The notes beneath the pieces are model-generated. The model saw only the letters and a list, made by a program, of their open reading frames with translations. It was not told where the DNA came from and made no database searches. From contig CABKMZ010000051.1 of the NCBI GenBank assembly GCA_902373545.1, forward strand, positions 1 to 12,712: DNA of 12,712 bases, given 5' to 3'. This DNA comes from an uncultured Actinomyces sp. GTDB lineage: Bacteria; Actinomycetota; Actinomycetes; Actinomycetales; Actinomycetaceae. The position numbers and the translations under genes are program-made. Each line of letters starts with the position of its first letter. Within the stretch, counting starts at the first letter, position 1. Shown here one piece after another: positions 6,343 through 12,712 of the stretch.

Positions 6343-7935
6343 ATGAACCTGAAGAAGGCATGGCTCGCCATTCCCGTCGGCGCTGCGCTCGCACTGACTG
6401 CCTGCTCCAGCGGAATCAACCCCAACGCCATCGTCCTCAACGGCTCCGAGCCGCAGAACCCGCTGCTGCCTGGCCAGACCGCCGAAACCGGCGGCGGCAA
6501 GATCCTGACCCAGATCTTCAGCGAGCTCGTGCGCTACGACGTTGACGGCAACGCCGTCCTCGACGTCGCCGAGTCCATCGAGCCCAACGACGACAACACC
6601 GTCTGGACCGTCAAGATCCACCAGGACCGTAAGTTCTCCGACGGGACCCCCGTCAAGGCTGACAACTTCACCCGCGCCTGGAAGCTCATCACCTCTGAGA
6701 ACCAGCAGCAGGCCTCCTTCTTCAGCGACTTCGCAGGCACCAACGAGGCGGGCGTGGGCGACCTGTCCGGCGTCGAGGTCGTCGACGACTACACCTTCAC
6801 GATCACGCTGAAGGCACCCAGCTACGACCTCGTCAGCCGCCTGGGCTACACCGCCTACGCGCCGCTGCCGAACTCGACCCTGGACAACCCCGAGGCCGGC
6901 GGCCAGAACCCGGTCGGCAACGGCCCCTACAAGCTCGCCTCGAAGAACGCCTGGGAGCACAACGTCAAGATCTACCTGGTTCCCAACGAGAACTACGTTG
7001 GTGACGAGAAGGCCCAGAACGAGGGTGTCCTCATCAAGTTCTACCAGTCGATGGACGCCGCCTACAACGACCTCAAGGCCGGTAACCTCGACGTCATGGA
7101 CGCCATGCCCTCCGCGGCCATCGGCTCCTACCAGGACACCTTCGCGGGCCGCTCCGTCAACCAGCCCTACGCCGGCATCATGACGCTGACGATCCCCCAG
7201 TACCTGGATCACTTCCAGGGCGAGGAAGGCCAGCTGCGCCGCCAGGCCATCTCCATGGCCATCAACCGCGACGAGATCACCGATCAGATCTACTCGAAGA
7301 CCCGCACCCCCGCCAAGGACTTCACCGCCCCCACCCTTGAGGGCTACTCCGAGAACCTGGCCGGCAACGAAGTCCTGAGCTACAACCCCGACAAGGCCAA
7401 GGAACTGTGGGCGCAGGCCGACGCCATCGCCCCGTGGGACGGCACCTTCGAGATCGCCTACAACTCCGACGGTGGCCACAAGGAATGGGTCGAGGCCACT
7501 GCTAACTCCATCAAGAACACGCTGGGCATCAGCGCCGAAGGCAAGCCCGTCGTCGACTTCAAGACCCTGCTCGCGCAGGAAGATGACAAGACGATCGGCG
7601 CAGCCTTCCGCTCCGGCTGGCAAGCCGACTACCCGTCGATCTACAACTTCCTGCAGCCCCTGTACGTGACCAAGGCCGCCTCTAACAAGGGTGACTACTC
7701 CTCGAAGGAGTTCGACGCCCTGATCACGCAGGCCGGAGGCGCCGCCACGGCCGAAGATGGCAACATGATCATGCAGCAGGCCGAGGAGCTCCTCCTGAAG
7801 GATCTGCCTGTCATCCCGCTGTGGTACTACAACGCCAACGGCGCATGGTCCGAGAAGGTCGACAACGTGAGCTTCGACTGGCGCGGTCAGCCGCTCGTCT
7901 ACCAGATCACCAAGACCCCGCAGGACAAGAAGTGA
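6343..7935 (+). CDS. oppA: Oligopeptide/dipeptide-binding lipoprotein (family 5 solute-binding protein)
   Basis: A 530-residue extracellular receptor that captures peptides for the permease-ATPase complex encoded downstream. The signal peptide carries a lipobox LTAC with Cys at 21. The mature protein is a family-5 solute-binding domain over nearly its whole length: early IFSELVRYD and FSDGTPVKADNFTRAWK, then NPVGNGPYKL, LRRQAISMAINRDEI, and the late GWQADYPSIYNFL at 425-437, where an acidic residue typically binds the peptide N-terminus in OppA/DppA proteins. C-terminal LPVIPLWYYNA and SFDWRGQPL are also typical. The start is fixed by AGGAGG upstream and by the signal peptide. It has its own upstream regulatory region and is followed by a hairpin and a 319-base gap before the permeases, so it is probably made in excess. 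Peptide length and specificity cannot be read off. Confidence 0.93.
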   Translation: MNLKKAWLAIPVGAALALTACSSGINPNAIVLNGSEPQNPLLPGQTAETGGGKILTQIFSELVRYDVDGNAVLDVAESIEPNDDNTVWTVKIHQDRKFSDGTPVKADNFTRAWKLITSENQQQASFFSDFAGTNEAGVGDLSGVEVVDDYTFTITLKAPSYDLVSRLGYTAYAPLPNSTLDNPEAGGQNPVGNGPYKLASKNAWEHNVKIYLVPNENYVGDEKAQNEGVLIKFYQSMDAAYNDLKAGNLDVMDAMPSAAIGSYQDTFAGRSVNQPYAGIMTLTIPQYLDHFQGEEGQLRRQAISMAINRDEITDQIYSKTRTPAKDFTAPTLEGYSENLAGNEVLSYNPDKAKELWAQADAIAPWDGTFEIAYNSDGGHKEWVEATANSIKNTLGISAEGKPVVDFKTLLAQEDDKTIGAAFRSGWQADYPSIYNFLQPLYVTKAASNKGDYSSKEFDALITQAGGAATAEDGNMIMQQAEELLLKDLPVIPLWYYNANGAWSEKVDNVSFDWRGQPLVYQITKTPQDKK

Positions 7936-7948
7936 GTTCCTAGGAACT
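7935..7948. repeat. 14-bp perfect palindrome overlapping the binding-protein stop codon
   Basis: AGTTCCTAGGAACT equals its own reverse complement and begins with the last base of the TGA stop. A palindrome of this size is expected about once in a window this long, so only its position just before the hairpin makes it notable. Confidence 0.6.
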
Positions 7949-7956
7949 AACCTTTC

Positions 7957-7995
7957 ACGAGGGGGGTGGACGGCCTAGCCGCCCACCCCCCTCGT
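7957..7995 (+). terminator. 18-bp GC-rich hairpin after the peptide-binding protein gene
   Basis: Arm 7957-7974 (ACGAGGGGGGTGGACGGC) pairs with 7978-7995 (GCCGCCCACCCCCCTCGT) with one A-C mismatch and a three-base loop. It lies 21 bases after the stop. There is no strong T-tract, so it may be a full terminator or a partial terminator and 3'-end stabiliser that raises binding-protein mRNA over permease mRNA. Its outermost bases ACGAGG/CCTCGT are shared with the other terminators here. Confidence 0.8.
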
Positions 7996-8040
7996 TGTAC
8001 ACAGACTCGGCAACGCTCAGGTCAGCGGCGAGCGAAGCCC

Positions 8041-8056
8041 GCCCCGGCCTCGTCAA
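8041..8056 (-). repeat. Solitary inverted copy of the TTGACGAGGCCGGGGC repeat
   Basis: These sixteen bases are the exact reverse complement of the start of the repeat at 1203 and 1267. No matching second arm lies nearby, so it is not part of an obvious hairpin. It sits in the gap between the peptide-binding protein and permease genes. Confidence 0.7.
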
Positions 8057-8075
8057 GCGCCCGACATGTGAACCG

Positions 8076-8104
8076 CACTTTCGCCTACAAAAGAAACGAA
8101 AGTG
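8076..8104 (+). promoter_or_regulatory. Inverted repeat upstream of the Opp permease genes, possible operator
   Basis: CACTTTCG (8076-8083) and CGAAAGTG (8097-8104) are perfect 8-bp arms separated by 13 A-rich bases. Centre-to-centre spacing is 21 bases, two helical turns, as expected for a dimeric regulator binding one face. It lies about 55 bases upstream of a good -10. No known regulator is assigned. Confidence 0.35.
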
Positions 8105-8157
8105 TTTGATGCTCCGGCCACATAACGAACCCCATACCTCATTTGCCCATTCTTTAC

Positions 8158-8198
8158 CCTATGATGGGACACATAGGCAGCCCCGCCCCCAGCGGGGC
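8158..8198 (+). promoter_or_regulatory. Candidate promoter (-10 TATGAT), overlapping inverted repeat and leader hairpin of the Opp permease operon
   Basis: TATGAT (8160-8165) matches the -10 consensus at five of six bases; no good -35 is seen 17 bases upstream. CCTATG (8158-8163) and CATAGG (8172-8177) form a 6-bp inverted repeat that covers the -10 and the expected start site, a place for an operator. Directly after it GCCCCGC (8180-8186) pairs with GCGGGGC (8192-8198), giving a GC-rich hairpin in the leader. The ribosome-binding site AAAGGA (8243-8248) follows. The 7936-8254 gap holds no gene, only these sites, the hairpin at 7957 and the repeat at 8041. Confidence 0.45.
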
Positions 8199-8254
8199 GT
8201 ACGCTCGGGAGCGGTACCGCGCCGATCCCTCGACACGAATCTAAAGGATTGCCC

Positions 8255-9181
8255 ATGCTCCGCTACATCGGACGGCGACTCCTCCAGACCATCCCGGTCT
8301 TTTTTGGAGCCACCTTTCTGATCTTCGCGATGGTCTACCTGATGCCAGGTGACCCCGTTGCCGCGCTCGGCGGCGACCGCGGCCTCACCGAGGCGGCCGC
8401 TGCGAAGATCCGCGCCGAGTACCACCTCGACCAACCTTTCTGGATGCAGTATCTGCTCTACCTCAAGGGTGTGTTCACCCTTGACTTCGGCAAATCCTTC
8501 AACCAGCAGCCCGTCATCGACGTTATGGCAAGGGCCTTCCCCACCACCATGGGCCTCGCCGTCTACGCCCTGGCCATCGAATCCATCTTCGGTATCACGC
8601 TGGGAACCATCGCCGGCGTGCGCCGCGGCGGCTGGTTCGACTCCACGATCCTCGTGTTCTCGCTCCTGCTGATCTCGGTGCCCACCTTCGTCCTCGGCTT
8701 CGTCCTGCAGTTCCTCCTCGGCATCAAACTAGGGGTCCTACCAGTCACAGCCAGTGTCTCCGTCGACTTCGCCTCCCTCACCATGCCAGCCATGGTGCTC
8801 GGCGGCGTCTCACTGGCCTACGTCATCCGACTGACCCGCCAGTCCGTCTCCGAGAACGTCTCCGCCGACTACGTGCGCACCGCCCGCGCCAAGGGCCTGA
8901 CCAACCGCGCCGTCATGACGCGCCACATCCTGCGCAACTCCCTCATCCCCGTCGCTACCTTCCTCGGCGGCGACCTCGGCGCGCTCATGGGCGGCGCCAT
9001 CATCACCGAGGGCATCTTCAACATCAACGGCGTCGGCGGCACGCTCTGGCAGGCCATCCGACTGGGCGAGGCCCCCACCGTCGTGTCCATCACGACCGTG
9101 CTCGTCCTCGTCTACATCCTGGCCAACCTTGTCGTTGACCTCCTCTACGCCGTGCTCGACCCGAGGATCCGCTATGAGTGA
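8255..9181 (+). CDS. oppB: Oligopeptide/dipeptide ABC transporter permease, OppB/DppB type
   Basis: A 308-residue inner permease subunit. It opens with the family signature MLRYIGRRLLQTIPVFFGATFLIFAMVYLMPGDP (cytoplasmic start, TM1, external GDP motif). The external loop has AKIRAEYHLDQPFWMQYLLYLKG and FGKSF. TMs follow at about residues 96-120, 131-156, 175-195, 235-255 and 278-301. The EAA coupling loop is YVRTARAKGLTNRAVMTRHI, 206-225, and the C-terminus is the usual LLYAVLDPRIRYE. The ATG at 8255 is preferred over a TTG two codons upstream because AAAGGA sits 6 bases before the ATG and would abut the TTG. Its end overlaps the next gene by 8 bp. Confidence 0.95.
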   Translation: MLRYIGRRLLQTIPVFFGATFLIFAMVYLMPGDPVAALGGDRGLTEAAAAKIRAEYHLDQPFWMQYLLYLKGVFTLDFGKSFNQQPVIDVMARAFPTTMGLAVYALAIESIFGITLGTIAGVRRGGWFDSTILVFSLLLISVPTFVLGFVLQFLLGIKLGVLPVTASVSVDFASLTMPAMVLGGVSLAYVIRLTRQSVSENVSADYVRTARAKGLTNRAVMTRHILRNSLIPVATFLGGDLGALMGGAIITEGIFNINGVGGTLWQAIRLGEAPTVVSITTVLVLVYILANLVVDLLYAVLDPRIRYE

Positions 9182-10141
9182 CATCATTCCCTCCGCCAAC
9201 ATCACCCGTACCCGCGCCGGGCAGGACCACTACGTCTCCGACATCGACGAAACCGGCCTCGGCGCCGTCGACGCGGTGCCCGACGAGGGCGCCCCCTCCT
9301 CGATGTGGGGAGAGGCCTGGAAGCGCCTGCGTCGCCGCCCCCTTTTCTGGTTCGCGGCCACGATCATCTTCTTCGCCATCACGATCTCGCTCTTCCCCTC
9401 GCTGTTCACCAGCCAGGACCCGCGCTACTGCGTGCTCTCGCGCTCACTCGGCGCCCCCGAGCTGTGGAGCCACCCCTTCGGCTTCGACAAGCAGGGCTGC
9501 GACATCTACTCGCGCGTCATCTACGGCGCCCGCGCCTCCGTCTCCGTCGGCGTGCTCACCACGATCGCGGTCGTCATCATCGGCGGCACCATCGGCGCCA
9601 TCGCCGGCTACATCGGCGGCTGGATCGACTCCCTGCTCTCGCGCATCACCGACGTGTTCTTCGCGATCCCACTGCTCCTCGCAGCCATCGTCTTCATGCA
9701 GATGTTCAAGGAGTCCCGCTCCATCGCCATGGTCGTCGTCGTCCTGTCGACCTTCGCCTGGACGTCCATCGCTCGAATCACCCGAGGCTCCGTCATGAGC
9801 GCTAAGAACGAAGAATTCGTCACCGCGGCGCGGGCTACCGGCGCCTCGCGCGGACGTATCCTGATGAGCCACATCATCCCCAACTCGATGGCCCCCATCA
9901 TCGTGTACGCCACCGTCGCGCTGGGCACCTTCATCGTCTCCGAGGCCTCCCTGTCCTTCATGGGCATCGGCCTGCCGACCACAGTCGTCTCCTGGGGCGC
10001 CGACATCTCGACGGCCAAGGACCAGCTGAGCGACGCCCCCATGGTCCTGTTCTACCCGGCCACCGCCCTGGCCCTGACCGTCCTCAGCTTCATCATGATG
10101 GGTGACGCCGTGCGCGAAGCCCTCGACCCGAAGGCACGCAA

Positions 10142-10145
<4 letters not shown>
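9174..10145 (+). CDS. oppC: Oligopeptide/dipeptide ABC transporter permease, OppC/DppC type
   Basis: A 323-residue second permease subunit pairing with OppB. The N-terminus is longer than usual, with ~45 polar, acidic residues before the OppC_N helix (57-79). HPFGFDKQGCDIYSRVIYGARASVSVG (100-126) is the standard external loop; it has Cys109, and another external Cys at 86 could allow a disulfide. The EAA loop is FVTAARATGASRGRILMSHIIP (215-236), followed by LSFMGIGLPTTVVSWGADI and the terminal DAVREALDPKARK, all typical. The ATG at 9174 overlaps the OppB stop by 8 bp with GAGG upstream; the frame is open further upstream but those codons lie inside oppB. The stop overlaps the ATPase start by 4 bp. 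Confidence 0.94.
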
Positions 10146-12055
<1,910 letters not shown>

Positions 12056-12072
12056 CCTCACACGTTGACATG

Positions 12073-12106
12073 GGGGGTCCGAGGCGCCGCGGCGCCTCGG
12101 ACCCCC
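12073..12106 (+). terminator. 34-bp perfect palindrome, terminator of the Opp permease-ATPase operon
   Basis: GGGGGTCCGAGGCGCC (12073-12088), central GC, then GGCGCCTCGGACCCCC (12091-12106), with two further G-T pairs possible outside. It begins 17 bases after the ATPase stop. The stem is about 15-16 bp of almost pure GC. No T-tract follows, as with the other hairpins in this window. Confidence 0.85.
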
Positions 12107-12433
12107 TGATGTGTGCTGCCGGGTTGCTTGCGGCCCCACGGGTGTTCCGGGCGCCGTCGGGCCCGGCCGCCCGCGAGATCGCCACACGCGAGCCTGGCGG
12201 CTCGGAGTGGTCGATCTCGAAGCCCGCCCGTGCCCTCCGGACCCTCCGACGCCCTCCACGCCAGTGAGGCCAGGTCTCTGATCGGTGGCTCGGCGCGTCG
12301 TCTCGAAGCCCGGCCAGGCCCCGCCGCCGCCCACGGGCACCGCAGCCAGGCCCTACCTTTCCTCGCAGGGTCCCGCACACCGGCCACACTTTCGTTACTG
12401 TGCGTTGCTTGTCCTGCTCACCACTCAGCAATT
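12107..12433. other. Non-coding stretch with no credible gene
   Basis: Open frames exist on both strands here, but their translations are Arg/Pro/Gly-rich with no recognisable fold, no ribosome-binding site and no preferred strand. A degenerate direct repeat is visible: GGCGGCTCGG...TCTCGAAGCCCG (12196-12226) and GGTGGCTCGG...TCTCGAAGCCCG (12284-12312). It could be decayed coding DNA or spacer. No tRNA-like TTCRA loop was seen. Confidence 0.5.
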
Positions 12434-12538
12434 TCGCACGTAATTCCCCTGCGGATCGTTTATACATTCAATTTGCATCGTTGGAATTGCAACGTTTGTG
12501 GGCCATCTCGAAAAATGACCGAGTTAAATTACGTGCGA
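12434..12538. repeat. Inverted-repeat element, copy 2 (105 bp)
   Basis: The ends are perfect 12-bp inverted repeats: TCGCACGTAATT (12434-12445) and AATTACGTGCGA (12527-12538). Inside is a variable part (12451-12478) and a constant part from 12479. The constant part contains two small hairpins, CGTTG/CAACG around GAATTG and CTCG/CGAG around a 9-base loop. As RNA the whole unit could fold as a multibranched structure closed by the 12-bp stem. The region is much less GC-rich than the genes. No ORF. Confidence 0.88.
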
Positions 12539-12615
12539 CTTTTGGGAGGGACCCACCAACCACGCACGAACCCCTTCCCCGCCCCGACCTCACACACCCT
12601 GGTTACCCAAAAATG

Positions 12616-12712
12616 TCGCACGTAATTCCCCTCCAGATATTTCAGATTTTGAAATCAGACCGTTGGAATTGCAACGTTTGTGGGCCATCTCGAAAAATGA
12701 CCGAGTTAAATT
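12616..12712. repeat. Inverted-repeat element, copy 3 (cut by window end)
   Basis: The left end TCGCACGTAATTCCCCT (12616-12632) is identical to that of copy 2. The final 52 bases (12661-12712) are identical to 12479-12530 of copy 2. The 28 bases between (12633-12660) are different and contain their own hairpin, ATTTCA/TGAAAT. The unit is in register with copy 2, so the right inverted repeat should begin in the last bases shown and finish eight bases beyond the window. Confidence 0.88.

Noticed and set aside
12434..12538. Integron attC-like site (GTTAAAT near the right end resembles the GTTRRRY core)
   Set aside because: The other end lacks a complementary RYYYAAC site; the terminal repeats are instead perfectly matched CGCACGTAATT ends, and no integrase is in the window.
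12434..12712. CRISPR array
   Set aside because: There are only two units, the constant parts (~17 and at least 52 bases) are inverted-repeat ended, units are separated by a 77-base non-repeat segment, and no cas gene is present.

Overview
The window is high-GC DNA from a Gram-positive actinomycete-type bacterium. The signs are GC-rich third codon positions, GTG starts, chains of 4-bp gene overlaps, lipoprotein signal peptides on the solute-binding proteins, and a fused two-domain oligopeptide ATPase. A relative of Actinomyces or Schaalia is my best guess, but it rests on overall style and no search was run. Nearly everything encoded here is membrane transport.

Layout: (1) 3-1190, the C-terminal part of an NCS2 uracil permease on the plus strand. 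(2) 1191-1511, a gene-free convergent gap holding a long GNRA-capped hairpin terminator, a partial duplicate of its left half, and one copy of a ~104-bp inverted-repeat element. (3) 1512-2216, a six-helix voltage-gated K+ channel on the minus strand. (4) 2490-6082, a five-gene operon with a MarR-type regulator followed by an OpuC-type glycine betaine/choline importer in the order ATPase, permease, permease, binding lipoprotein. Every junction is a 4-bp ATGA or GTGA overlap. It ends in a hairpin built like the one in (2). (5) 6343-12055, an oligopeptide/dipeptide importer. The binding lipoprotein has its own promoter region and is followed by a strong hairpin. A 319-bp gap with its own promoter-like signals then precedes two permeases and one fused double ATPase, which are joined by 8-bp and 4-bp overlaps. 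(6) 12056-12712, non-coding: a 34-bp perfect palindrome (terminator), about 320 bp with no credible gene, and two further tandem copies of the inverted-repeat element, the last cut by the window end.

Functionally, the compatible-solute importer, its built-in MarR regulator and the neighbouring K+ channel could all serve osmotic or ion homeostasis. The Opp system brings in peptides and the NCS2 protein brings in uracil. Separating the peptide-binding protein from its permeases by a hairpin fits the usual need for excess binding protein.

The part not explained by known families is the repeat element. Three copies carry 12-bp perfect terminal inverted repeats (CGCACGTAATT core). Two of them share an identical 52-nt segment but differ completely over a 28-nt internal stretch. 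They alternate in orientation about every 90 bp and run off the end of the window. A second, separate family is a dispersed ACGAGGCCGGGG sequence found mainly in the terminator hairpins.
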